Assembly (NCBI GenBank): GCA_026874595.1
Contig: CM049322.1
Location: forward strand, 41,900,340-41,964,339
DNA length: 64,000 nt
DNA from: Sipunculus nudus
Lineage: Eukaryota; Annelida; Sipuncula; Golfingiida; Sipunculidae
Reading direction: 5' to 3'
Part shown: piece after piece, positions 15,792-26,911 of the stretch
Numbering within the stretch: the stretch's first letter is position 1
How the letters are laid out: each line of letters begins with the position of its first letter
Notes under the pieces: model-generated
The model's database searches: none
Told to the model about the DNA's origin: nothing
The model's input: the letters and a program-made list of their open reading frames with translations, nothing else
Program-made: the position numbers and the translations under genes

Positions 15792-16276
15792 TCAGTAGAA
15801 AGATAAACTGGATAAAATACCGCTGGCCGAAGGGACGGAAGGAGCTTAGAGTTCTCAAATCCCCGCCACCGGATGGGATCACTGTAGTTAAAGGATCGAC
15901 ATTTATTACTGCTTCGAGGGGCTTCGTTGAGTACATGTTGTTTAATAAAACCGCTCTGCGTTATTTAGAATGGGTGAAGGATGTACGTATACCAGACGAA
16001 CACTACTTTTCAACTTTGAACCATAATCAACACCTTGGGGTTCCAGGGGGTTATATAGGTATGGTTATATACAATATTTACCCATATGCAGAATTATTTT
16101 TTTTTTTATTATTTATTAACATTCATATGTTCGATGTTTCATTTGTAAAAGCGCTTGTTGTATTTTGGTGGAATGCTAATCTGAATTTCATCCAAGATAA
16201 AAAAAAAATAGTAAACGTGAAATACATTTTTAATAATATGCATGTCTATTTATTGTGTTGAATTTAAAGAATATCG

Positions 16277-16354
16277 TGCTGATTTGTGAAAAATCTAATG
16301 AGTATCGTTCTAATTTGTGATAAATCAAGTGAAGGTTTCTATAAATGTAGATTT
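16277..16354 (+). repeat. 78-bp direct duplication, copy 1 (GCNT intron 2)
   Basis: This block is identical, base for base, to 16725-16802. Each copy has an internal half-repeat (GATTTGTGAAAAATCTAATG against TAATTTGTGATAAATC). Confidence 0.95.
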
Positions 16355-16724
16355 TGCATGTGCATACAGTTTTTTTTGTGTAATATTTGATAAAGCAAAA
16401 AAAAAAATGTTAAATTAAATCAAATGTTGACGTAAGCTTATGCAAAGCTGTCTCCTCCTCTATCAGTGAGACTGGTTATAAACAGAGATATAATGCTGCA
16501 ATTTACTAATATTTTACTAAAAGAAAATCTGAAGGAAGAGTGATTTGTACTTTAAACCTTAAGTCAGTTGTTTTATTTTATTTGCATAGACTTTCAGTTA
16601 AAAATTTTTGTTCTTAATGACAATTTGATTAAGCTCCAATTTTATTTTTCCTGCTTTATTCCATGTTCTTTTACCTGTGTGGCCAGTATAATAGCACCAT
16701 CTTGTGTGATGCCATTTATTATAA

Positions 16725-16802
16725 TGCTGATTTGTGAAAAATCTAATGAGTATCGTTCTAATTTGTGATAAATCAAGTGAAGGTTTCTATAAATGTAGAT
16801 TT
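16725..16802 (+). repeat. 78-bp direct duplication, copy 2, just before exon 3
   Basis: It is identical to 16277-16354 and ends about 22 bases before the exon 3 acceptor (16825-16826). It therefore contains the likely branch-point zone, with CTAAT motifs. Confidence 0.95.
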
Positions 16803-17537
16803 GTTGTATCGCAGTTTTATTTTCAGGTGACCCAGATGAAAAACCGACGTGTACTCGGCTTATAACATGGTTCATCAGCAGTTTTCGATGTCATGGGCAT
16901 TGGATCAGAAATGTGTGCAACTTTGGTGTTGGTGACTTGTACCGATTTGTAAAATCAAAGAAACTATTCCTTAACAAGATAGATTTTCGTCTTGGCCCAA
17001 TCGCATTTGAATGTGCTGAACAATGGTATGTGAATCGTACACTACAGGAGAGATATCCAAACTTCGATATACAATATTATCGGAATCTTCCATTTGTCTG
17101 GAATCATACTTGATTGTGTGACGATTATTCTTACATGTACAATATGAAAAGGCGATGTAGCTAATACAGACATGAATTCAACTGTTCACCTGCGCGGTGT
17201 TGCCTCACAGATGCACATTATGAGAGACTTATAGTAAAAAAGTGCAATGAGCATATGAAGTGATGTAAACTACGTTTACCTTTCTTCAAACTCTTGAATA
17301 CATATCTTTTATATCGTGATCAGAATAATTGTTATTTGAATATTTGACAAGGTTTTTTTTATACAGTTGAATTAATGTAAGGTATATAGTTATTGGGATA
17401 CCTTTTGACAATATTAAGGTTTATAATCGTGGCTATAATCAAGATTGTTTTTTAGAGAATCATAAAGAAATCATAATCGATTATATTCGTTTATGTTTGA
17501 TTGTAATAATGTACTTTTTTAGTAATTGTGATCATAA

Positions 17538-17539
<2 letters not shown>

Positions 17540-17599
<60 letters not shown>

Positions 17600-17617
17600 T
17601 AATCACTACATGTAAGA

Positions 17618-17657
<40 letters not shown>
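17540..17657. repeat. Two (TA)n runs
   Basis: 17540-17596 and 17622-17657, separated by about 25 non-repeat bases. They lie about 430 bases downstream of the GCNT stop. Confidence 0.95.
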
Positions 17658-17659
<2 letters not shown>

Positions 17660-19174
17660 TTTATTTATTGCAAAACATATTCCATGTACGAAAATACATA
17701 ACAAGTAAATACACAGATAGTAAAAACTTTAAGTAGACCATTTACATCATACCAATAGAACACACCGAGTTAAAACTTAAAAAGACAATGCAGTGCCCGA
17801 GGAACTTCACATAACTAATAATAACAAATATAAATACTAAATTTACTTGCGCCCAATTCTCAACATTTTCACACTTAACCCCCTTTATATTCAGCTGCAC
17901 ATTCTATCTTCTTCTGATATTTTAGATACTTAGCAGTCTTTTTTAGTTCAAATGGTTCTTTGGTTTTATATGTATACCTTACCATGAAAAAAATGCTTGT
18001 GTTTTCCTTATGTTTAATTTCTTCTAGTATCCTTAAAATAATGTTTCCTACAAAAAATCTTGTGATATAATATTTGCAATGCAGACATCCTGCCAAAATA
18101 TTTTGACAATATCCCAACTATCAAATATATTCCAAACTTGTGTAACTTTCCATTAAGATATAAACATATGCTATATGTTATACTGGAATTCACGAATTTT
18201 GTTTTCACAGACAATGTGAATAGAAAGTACCCCATTCGTCTTCAAAGGTATTATATTAAGACTACATTTTAATTTTGACTAAAGAGATAGCAATAAACCT
18301 TTTCTGAAGTAGTAGTCTCCATATCAGCGGAACCCCTTGCTGTTAGGTAAACCGTGTAATCAGGCATTACGCGTAATGATTGAAAAATTCAGGCGTGACG
18401 CGCAATGAGTGATTCACTCAGGCATTTCATGAATTGACATAAATTTCAAGGCATTACATGTGATGCCTTGTTTTATGTCTCAGACCTAACGCGACATGCC
18501 TACTTTCATTTTGGTATGTATGTGAATGTTGAATAACAACACGCATTATCGGGTAAAAATCAAATGATGAATCATAAAGGCCGGTGAACAAGCTTCTGAT
18601 ACATTTATTGTTAAATATGTTAGGAAGTTAAATGCCAGAGAGGTCAACCATATAATAATGGGACTGAAAAAACTTAGGAAAAATATAATAGTTAAACAAT
18701 GTAAAGGCCTTTATTTTACATAATTTAAACATATATCTTTTTTTAAGTGTATGCTATTCTGCAAAGCTGTTGGCCTTTTGAACCTCAGTTGTCGTAAAGC
18801 ACACCAGTAACGGGTATGCATAAACGGATATCTGCATCTGACCTCTGCGTGTTGTCCACTATTAACAAAAACCGTGTGGGACATTTTCAATACGATAATA
18901 CGATAGTGTGCGTCCAGTCTAATGTCTCTTGCGCACCTACTTGAAAGATGTTTTGAACGAGATTTCAAAATTTCATCTTGCTCTCATTCAATCCTTCCAT
19001 AAAATGATGAATAAATCTTTCTCTTTAATCTTATTTTTCTGGGTAAGGGGTAATATATGTTTCCTTTAGGAAAACTTTTTTGCCTGATTCGGGCCAGATA
19101 TTACCATGTTAAAAACGACTTAAAACAGATACACACCATTTGCATTCATTTTTAACACACTCGTTTGTTGTGTT

Positions 19175-19179
<5 letters not shown>
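17658..19179. other. Gene-free stretch
   Basis: No gene seen apart from the short palindrome cluster at 18356. Confidence 0.5.
18356..18500. repeat. Cluster of short palindromic GGCATTAC motifs
   Basis: A perfect palindrome CATTACGCGTAATG is followed by variants (GGCGTGACGCGCAATG, GGCATTTCATGAATTG, GGCATTACATGTGATGCC) at intervals of about 35-50 bases. No gene. Confidence 0.5.

Positions 19180-19226
<47 letters not shown>
19180..19226. repeat. (TA)n microsatellite
   Basis: About 23 TA units, ending exactly where the GC-rich block at 19226 starts. Confidence 0.95.
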
Positions 19227-19228
<2 letters not shown>

Positions 19229-20510
19229 CCCGCGAGGTCCCCTACCAGCCCTGCGGGCCCCCTCGTGCTGACTTTTCCACGATTGTGTGGGGCAGGGCGG
19301 GCCAAAAAAATTACCTGAGGGGCAGGGCGATTGCGGGCTGAAAGCTGGGTTATGCGGGGCGGCCTACATGCCATTTTAATGCGGGTTTCTGCGGGCCAAA
19401 ATCATGGAGCGAGGAGATTATTACATTTGCTTAAGTAATGCAGGTCTGTTAATGTTTCTTCGGTTATTCCATTTTAGGAATTAGTATACTACACTTGTGA
19501 AATATAACATTCCTGAGTTTAAAAACAGGTTCATCTTTGCAGGGACCACTGGTCATAATACTTTACAAATGTACCTAGCAATAGTGTTGTACATCTAGAC
19601 AGACCGGTATGCCCATGATTTAGGTCAGTCGCAGGTATCACATAACATGGTTTAGGGTAGAGCACCAGGAGTATTTCCTGCACATGTGATCTTTTAATAG
19701 TCACTGCATAGGCTGCATCTGGCTCTATGGATAGCTGGATATAGCTTTAAAACATAACTCACAAAGACTGAGGTGTGCTAATCATCGATGAGCCAAAGAG
19801 CACTGGCTAGTTTTGATGAATGCATTGGCATAACAGAATGAGGTTAAGAGCATGATGCTCAATTGAGACCATGACTTAGAGTTGACTCCGACTGCAGTTC
19901 CATAGCCTCCCCCATTTTTTTAATTAGCTGATCGTCACTGAACAGGATTAATCTCTTTGTCATATAAAAGGTGTGAACCGAGATGAGCAAATACTGTCCT
20001 CCAGCTGGTGCAGCTAGTAACCAGTAGTGTTACATACTGGTCTTAAGTATGTGTATTAGGCATTCACACTTAATTGAAATTGGTTGCTTTATGCTTGAGT
20101 TTTATTTTATATTTCCGTATATGGCAACATATGCATGGTAAATATGTTTAAACTTTAATTATGTTAAACATCTGAATAGGTTGAATTTATAATTACTTTA
20201 AATATTTAAAGGAAACACAAAGACAGTATTAGATTAGTATGTTTGACATTTCCACTTACTGTGCAGTAAATAATAATATTTTGTTCAGTGGAAATTCTTA
20301 AAAATAAAAATAAAATGCGGGTTGAATGCGGACTGACTTTTTTGTAAAACTGCTCTGCGGATCGGATGCGGGCTGAAAGCTAAACTTGCGGGGCGGGGGC
20401 GGGGCGATTTATTTTTTAAAGGTGCGGGGCGGTGCGGGGCGGGTTTTCAAAACTGCGGGGCAGGGCGGTTTGGGGCTGAATGTTTGTTTTGCAGGGATGT
20501 TATACATTCA
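19226..20510. mobile_element. Probable non-autonomous DNA transposon with GC-rich subterminal blocks
   Basis: Two GC-rich blocks (19226-19400 and 20320-20500) carry many GCGGGGCGG/GGGCAGGGCGG motifs and frame an AT-rich interior. The outer ends read CAGCCCTGCGGG and, inverted, CATCCCTGCAAAA. I found no convincing target-site duplication and no transposase. hAT-like subterminal arrays look similar, but the class is uncertain. Confidence 0.45.
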
Positions 20511-20724
20511 GATAATTTGGGACCATACCCTTCGGGAGACTATTAAATGAGAAACTAAGAAAAGTAGGAATTATTTATAAATATGTATAATATATAAATC
20601 TGTATACCTAAAAGATATGTTATCTCTCCAAGAATCCCATTATATTTGTCAATTTTTTATCAAAACATGTGCATGATATGAGGTGAATGATTAGCCATGC
20701 TAGTTCGTTGTACAAAGAAATGGA

Positions 20725-20860
20725 ACATGAATACACAGAAAAGTCGGTTCACTGCCGATAGGAATCGAACCCATGACCTTACGATTGCTGCGACCGGCAA
20801 TCGTAAGGTCATGGGTTCGATTCCCATCGGAAGAGAACCGACTTTTCTGTGTATTCATGT
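20725..20860. repeat. Near-perfect 64-bp inverted repeat with a tRNA B-box motif
   Basis: Arms 20725-20788 and 20797-20860 pair with three mismatches around an 8-base loop. Each arm carries GGTTCGATTCC (a pol III B-box consensus) and the tail GAACCGACTTTTCTGTGTAT seen in other repeats here. A (TA)n tract starts just after the right arm. Confidence 0.9.
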
Positions 20861-20865
20861 TACGT

Positions 20866-20911
<46 letters not shown>

Positions 20912-20989
20912 TGTTCTTTCTTGGCTTTTTGCAATGCACTGATGACAAAGTGTCAACAAGATGCTTACAATCGTTTGATTCCTTACACA

Positions 20990-21040
<51 letters not shown>
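20866..21040. repeat. Two (TA)n runs
   Basis: 20866-20907 and 20991-21040. The first directly follows the 64-bp inverted repeat. Confidence 0.95.
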
Positions 21041-21042
<2 letters not shown>

Positions 21043-22344
21043 ATAAACTATAAAACAAAAGTATCTTGGTCCTCGCAAAAATTACCCAATCTTTCATTTT
21101 CCGTAGTTCCAGAGTTGCCAAGTTTTCGAAACACTACGTTGTCTTCCAGGTTATTCTCATCATGAACTTCTGCTCTTGGTTCACTGGGTTTTATTTCCTG
21201 ACACGTGGGCGCAGTAAAATTGAAACGATTTCAAGGGGTTGTGTTTATAAACCGTCTGGTAAGACCTCCCGTTTGCAATCCAGAAATGGAAGTGCTTGTC
21301 TGCTCTGCATATACCTCACCATTTTTTTGTTTTGCATTTTAAACCCTCGGTTGACAGCCGTGCTGGCTTGGTCTCTGCCAAAGTGTTCATCATTTGGTTC
21401 CACGTCTGCCCACTAAATGTTCCTTTACTCCTTTTAAAGTTGTCTTTCCGCCCCGCCCCCCTCCCCCCCGCCACACACCCGTCCACCAGACGCGTAATCT
21501 GAACTTGCAGTCGGCCTCTGCCACTGAAGCTGCTTTTGTTGGGTCATCGCTTTTTTAAGCCTCTCCTCCTCCATGTCATGGACAAACTTGTACATACAAG
21601 GCCATGGCACCAATCCTAAGGCCTGGTACACGTAGTTATCTCTACGCCCTTGTTAATAAAATGGCGCAAAGACGGTGCCATCATTAAGACTTGGTACACC
21701 GCCAACCGGCTCAAGAAACAGCGCCGGAGAAGGGTTTATAATTTGATCTTTTTCATGTAGTCTTGCATTGTCTTTCCCTCTTTAAAAACGGGCACTTTGT
21801 TGTTACTAAAAATAACACATTTTCAAAATAGTATTACTTCAACGCGTCCTGGCCCCAAAAATCACTCTTTTTCATCGCGTCCAGTGGTTTAATCTAGGTA
21901 AAGCCGCGTCTATTCGCTGGAAAGAAAGCGTCAGTAAACTCTGACGAAATTTAAGGTATTGTCTAAAAATGCATATTCGCATTCCCATAACTCTAAAACA
22001 GTATGCCAAGTCCTGTAGTCAATAAAAATTCTCCTTGCTTTTGTCCTGGTATGTTTTTTTACTCGCGTGTTTCAAGAACCTTGTTAAGATTACAGTCGTG
22101 ACCGTGCCACTTGCAATAATTGACCTCAATAATTGCCTCTGTCTTAAGCGCAGTAACAGTCTACTAAGAATGGTCCCACTTTAGCTTATTTTTTTACGGG
22201 ACCAAGCAGTGTTTTTTTGGGTCTTAGAAAGGAGTACATTGCGCGCAAGGCGGGATATTTCTGTTGAAGTGTCAAAGAGTTTTAATTAAGTGGCGTTCTT
22301 CATTTCAATCGTTGGTCTCTGTCTCAGTATCTTACGTTGAGTCT
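21041..22344 (-). other. Unassigned, relatively GC-richer stretch beside the polymerase-motif fragment
   Basis: On the minus strand, short Pro/Gln/Arg-rich peptides can be read (such as LVPWPCMYKFVHDMEEERL), broken by stops. It may be the rest of the decayed mobile element at 22345 but shows no motif I can name. Confidence 0.3.
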
Positions 22345-22480
22345 CTAGTTCCGTGAACATAATGTTCGTGGGGCCCAGTAAATTGAGAACCCTGTGGGTA
22401 GGTTATGTGACATGGCGTATGGATACAGGCTATTGATATCCAAACTAAGAAGCACTTTACACTTATGCCCTGTCATCTGG
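22345..22480 (-). pseudogene. Fragment with a family-B DNA polymerase motif (mobile-element or virus-like origin)
   Basis: The minus strand encodes KVLLSLDINSLYPYAMSHNLPTG. This matches the 'D.nSLYP..M....lP.G' motif A of protein-primed family-B DNA polymerases found in Polinton/adintovirus-like elements. The open frame is short, no thumb or motif C was found, and the flanks do not continue the domain, so this looks like a relic. The assignment rests on this single motif. Confidence 0.5.
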
Positions 22481-22484
22481 TGGC

Positions 22485-22770
22485 AAGTTAAGAAGATATA
22501 AGACCTACCAACCAGGTTTCGTTGAATAAGCGACTCCAGGTGGGAATATATTTGATAGGCAAAATATAGAAAAAAAGTGTTAATAACATGTTTTATAATA
22601 CAACAGAAACAATAACAAATTATAGATAAAAAAAAATAATTACTCACCTTTAGCAACATGCTGTCTGGGATGAATCCACCATCCTCCGACTGGTCAATAC
22701 AAGCACTGTTTTTTTTCAAAAGAAAAACAAAATAAAACCAAACAAACCGCTTTATAATAAACGTTGTAAG

Positions 22771-22820
<50 letters not shown>

Positions 22821-23160
22821 CGGCATGAATTATTACAATATACTTATTAATTAATTAACTAACACATTAATAAATGCTGTATTTTTAAGTTGTTTTTTTA
22901 TTGTTGTTATTTTATTATTAATTATAAATAATTATATTATTACATAACTCACCTGCACAGGAATCGTCTCTCGACTCCCTAGAACCCTGTCTGCTGGCAC
23001 CTTACTTTTGTCGATTCCCGTGAGCTGACAAATCAACCACAAAAAGATCGTAGTAAAAATGCTGTTGGGTGAGGTTTTGGACATGCAATATATTTTTTTT
23101 ATTATATTTGTTATCACTATCTTACCTGCGTAAACCCGATCAAGGTTCCATAACAAGGAT
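22485..23160 (-). repeat. Exon/intron-like unit, copy A
   Basis: On the minus strand: a short block ending GGTTTACGCAG/GTAAGA; an intron-like spacer; a block ending CTGTGCAG/GTGAGT (about 23060-22950); a (TA)n spacer; then a block encoding CIDQSEDGGFIPDSMLLK ending at GTGAGTAAT (about 22700-22648). Each block and parts of the spacers recur in the same order on the plus strand at 62880-63560. The coding frames do not join cleanly, so it is a repeat or a degraded gene. The transcript, if any, is unknown. Confidence 0.55.
22773..22819. repeat. (TA)n microsatellite
   Basis: About 23 TA units, inside repeat unit copy A. Confidence 0.95.
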
Positions 23161-24540
23161 ATCGATATCGGGATACAATATAAATAAGACTATACATATT
23201 TATTTATATCTTGCTGCACCTTTTCTTCATGATATATGGCCATCACAAAATATATGCACACAGTGTATCATTACTATTGTTAACTTTAATTTGATTATTA
23301 AAATTCCATTGTTGAACCAGTCGTTACTTTTTCCCCATGGCAGTTTATGTAGGTCATACCTAGATATGTTAATTCGGTTATTTTGGGAAATGAGGCTTAC
23401 ACGGCTGGGGTGGAAGGTCTTGTATGTCGTGACCTTGAACGGTGACTGGCCGGAACCCGGAAGTCTCATACTGAGTCGGTAGGTTCTCCTTTGATGTACA
23501 GGTGGACATAAGGCTAGATAGGACGTTCTTGAATCTTAACTGTATGGTATAACTGTCTTTGATGGGCAGCTGGCTGTTTGTATTAAGTCCATATTGGTAT
23601 TTGCCCTTCTGATATTTGTAATGAAAACCAGGTTGGATCATAGCATACATCTATATTTGCGATATAGGGTGGTGTAGCAGTAAGCCATAAAGGCGTCTAT
23701 GCCTTTCCACTGGAACTGTTCTTTAAATTAGTTTTGTCTGAGGCATTTGGTAGTAATAAATACTACAATGATCAGGGTCACACCGCGGGTTTTTGAACTG
23801 TCATTTACAGTTGACTATGTGCTACAGTTAATTATGTTGTGAAGCTGGTGTAAGTGATAGATATTGCGTAATTCAGGGTAACACGGTTGGTTTATGAACC
23901 ATTGTACAGGTTCATTTTTTGTGTGAGGCCGGTGGCAGGGATAGATATTGCGTTAGTCAAGATCACACGGGGATGTACAGTGTTGTTGCATCAGTTAAAA
24001 CATTTAAAGCTTACGTTTGAGTTAAAGCTTGGTCTTTGAGATGTGTGGTATATAACATTGCTCCTAACGTGTAAAAACGTGAAGTAGTAGTTGGTCAATT
24101 CACACGGGTAAAAGTTCATAATTAGAACGTAGATACTTGGGTGTCGTAGCTCTCGATGTTAGCCCTAGCCATAGGTGTTCTGAGACAGCACATAACACAG
24201 TTTGCTTGGCAATCTAAGATTGATGCTACGATAGACAGCATAAATCAAGAAAATTCTAAATATATAGATAAAAAAATACGAGAATGCAGCATAAAAAAAC
24301 AAACAAATACAGTTGGTATCAAATTTTCAGTACCCCCTTTTATACGGAATAGACTCCTATTATGATTTACATAAAATTCTGTAGGTTTTGCACCCCTTGA
24401 TATTCAGCATAGATTCCTTCTATCACCATCTATATAACAGTTTGTATGTTTGGTATCAACTTGAATAATACAAAATAGACTCCTTCTATCATCATTTACA
24501 TAAGTTTCTGTATGATATGATGACATCCTCTTACATCCTC
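23161..24540. other. Gene-free stretch
   Basis: No recognisable coding. Related sentences such as 'ACTCCTTCTATCATCATTTA' repeat two or three times at 24350-24500, just before the minisatellite. Confidence 0.45.
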
Positions 24541-25659
24541 AGTGTCACTAAGGCTTGTGAGAAATGTAGTCAGTGTCACTAAGGCTTGTGAGAAATGTAG
24601 TCAGTGTCACTAAGGCTTGTGAGAAATGTAGTCAGTGTCACTAAGACATGTGAGAAATGTAGTCAGTGTCACTAAGGCTTGTAAGAAAGGTAGTCAGTGT
24701 CACTAAGACTTGTGAGAAATGTAGTCAGTGTCACTAAGACTTGTGAGAAATGTAGTCAGTGCCACTAAGATTTCTGAGAAATGTAGTCAGTGTCACTAAG
24801 GCTTGTGAGAAATGTAGTCAGTGTCACTACGGCTTGTGAGAAAGGTAGTCAGTGTCACTAAGACTTGTGAGAAAGGTAGTCAGTGTCACTAAGACTTGTG
24901 AGAAAGGTAGTCAGTGTCACTAAGGCTTGTGAGAAATGTAGTCAGTGTCACTAAGGCTTGTGAGAAATGTAGTCAGTGTCATTAAGGCTTGTGAGAAATG
25001 AAGTCAGTGTCACTAAGATTTGTGAGAAAGGTAGTAAGTGTCACTAAGACTTGTGAGAAAGGTAGTCAGTGTCACTAAGTCTTGTGAGAAAGGTAGTCAG
25101 TGTCACTAAGTCTTGTGAGAAATGAAGTCAGTGTCACTAAGACTTGTGAGAAATGTAGTCAGTGTCACTAAGGCTTGTGAGAAAGGTAGTCAGTGTCACA
25201 AAGGCTTGTGAGAAAGGTAGTCAGTGTCACTAAGGCTTGTGAGAAAGGTAGTCAGTGTCACTAAGGCTTGTGAGAAAGGTAGTCAGTGTCACTAAGGCTT
25301 GTGAGAAATGAAGTCAGTGTCATTAAGGCCTGTGAGAAATGAAGTCAGTGTCACTAAGGCTTGTGAGAAAGGTAGTCAGTGTCACTAAAATTTGTGAGAA
25401 AGGTAGTCAGTGTCACTAAGGCTTGTGAGAAAGGTAGTCAGTGTCACTAAGGCTTGTGAGAAAGGTAGTCAGTGTCACTAAGGCTTGTGAGAAATGTAGT
25501 CGGTGTCACTAAGGCTTGTGAGAAATGTAGTCAGTGTCACTAAGACTTGTAAGAAATGTAGTCAGTGTCGCAAATGTTGTAAGAAATGTAGTCAGTTTTG
25601 CTAAAATCCATACGAAATGTATTCAGTGTCATTATGATTGTTAAGAAATGTAGTCAGTT
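24541..25659. repeat. 31-bp minisatellite, about 36 copies
   Basis: The consensus unit is GTCAGTGTCACTAAGGCTTG plus TGAGAAATGTA. Variants fall in a few fixed places: GGCTTG, GACTTG or GATTTG, and AAATGTA, AAAGGTA or AAATGAA. Identity is very high in the middle and decays over the last three units. The unit length is not a multiple of three and every frame has stops, so it is not coding. Confidence 0.95.
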
Positions 25660-26865
25660 CCTCTGATTTTTGTGTGTTTAAACAAAGAAGAGACGATTAA
25701 CTGGCATCTGAATTTTTTAGGTAAATTATTTTTGTTTTATACTTTGAAGTTCTATTTAATAAAAAAGTTTCTATTTTGATATCAGCAATCCTTCTAATAA
25801 CTTTTTTTCAAGCTTGAAAAATGGTGGCTGGTCAGAGTATTGTATACATATATTTTAGGTAAAAAAAAACGAACTACTTGGAATTTTGTTTCCTTTTATG
25901 ATTAAACATTTACCAAGTATACGTTGTATTCTCTAATTATTGTTGGTGTCGACACATTTTACCTTTAAACGAGAAAAATAGGGACTTACAAAAATAAATA
26001 ACATATAATTAGTATGTGTATTTCCAAGTCTAAAAAGTTATTTTTCTTAAATTGCAATAAACTTCCATTAAAACAGATAAATAAGACAAGTAGTCTTGGC
26101 CGTTCAACAATCCACAGCAAAAAAAAAAAAAATGCAAAAGGCTTTGCAGAAACGACAAAACACTTTTTTACGAAATCAACATTTAATTTTAATGTCAGTT
26201 TACGATTATTTAGAAAAAAAAATCTTCCAGGGAACTATGGATAAATTTCTTATTCTGTGTACTGTTCTGACCAGAGGAGTTCACCATATCTATATACGTG
26301 TGTGTTTAGGCGTGATGGTGTGTTTGTGCACTTGTGTACACGTGCGTTTGTAGTTGATTAAAGAATTGTTTGACACACGAAGCCATCGCAGTATAGTTTC
26401 ATTTTTTTTTCTTACCGGTATTCACACTAACAATTAAATGACCGATTCCTAATACCTATGAATGGAATTGCTTCTAACTGGGGACAAAGAGATACAGAGA
26501 TCCAGATAGCCTCTTAGACATAATGATTTGTTTCTTGACTGTCACCGTAGTCTTTCAAAATGTCATCAAAATCCTGTCACCACTTATATCGTAAAGTTGC
26601 TAGCAAATAAACTAACCAACGAACCAAACCAAGAACAAAATACCTTCATGGCGGAGGAATAACTATTTTTATGACTTATCTTCAACCGTCAACGGCCCCG
26701 TGTATGTTGATATTTCATAATTAAATTTAACTAACAGTCCATCGCGAAATTTAAACCTGGTAAAGCTTTTATAAAGTCAAGGAAACGCTAAAATTGGCCC
26801 TTCAATATGAACCTTAAATCATTACTACCTATAGGTGCGTGCATCTAAAACAAAGCTATTAAACA
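25660..26865. other. Intergenic stretch
   Basis: Between the minisatellite and the 3' end of the protease homologue. No gene recognised. Confidence 0.5.
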
Positions 26866-26885
26866 CATTTTATTTATTTTATTTC
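26866..26885 (-). terminator. Poly(A) signals of the protease-homologue gene
   Basis: On the minus strand overlapping AATAAA hexamers begin about 30 bases after the TGA at 26912. They fit a very short 3' UTR. Confidence 0.5.
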
Positions 26886-26911
26886 AATAACAATGGTGAG
26901 AAGCGAAGCGT

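Larger units (their letters stand above)
14055..17113 (+). pseudogene. GCNT-like beta-1,6-N-acetylglucosaminyltransferase, 3 exons, in-frame stop at codon 228
   Basis: Exons are 14055-14866, 15796-16058 and 16827-17113. Splice phases 2 and 1 close exactly, giving 453 codons plus the stop, close to the usual 420-450 for the family. The product would be a type II Golgi enzyme adding beta-1,6-GlcNAc to O-glycan cores (GT14, Branch domain). Seen: cytoplasmic head, membrane anchor at residues 25-40, stem, then family-like peptides FPIAFGIFVYKD (145-156), WKYFINLTGQEFP, VVKGSTFITASRGFV, IPDEHYFSTLNHN and CNFGVGDLYRF, ending NRTLQERYPNF...WNHT. Codon 228 (14736-14738) is TAG where relatives have a residue, probably Leu; TTG to TAG is a one-base change. 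All other splice sites and frames are intact, so the break is recent, polymorphic or an assembly error. Read literally it yields a 227-residue product lacking most of the catalytic domain. The family call is firm; the exact acceptor (core 1, 2 or 4) cannot be told. Confidence 0.8.

Noticed and set aside
21950-22010. A LELWECEY peptide on the minus strand as part of the polymerase-B exonuclease region
   Set aside because: It resembles a 'W.CeW' motif but lies after, not before, the SLYP motif and is followed by stops. I could not make it fit the domain order.
24541-25659. CRISPR-like regular array
   Set aside because: The units are directly adjacent with no unique spacers, and the setting is eukaryotic. 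It is a minisatellite.
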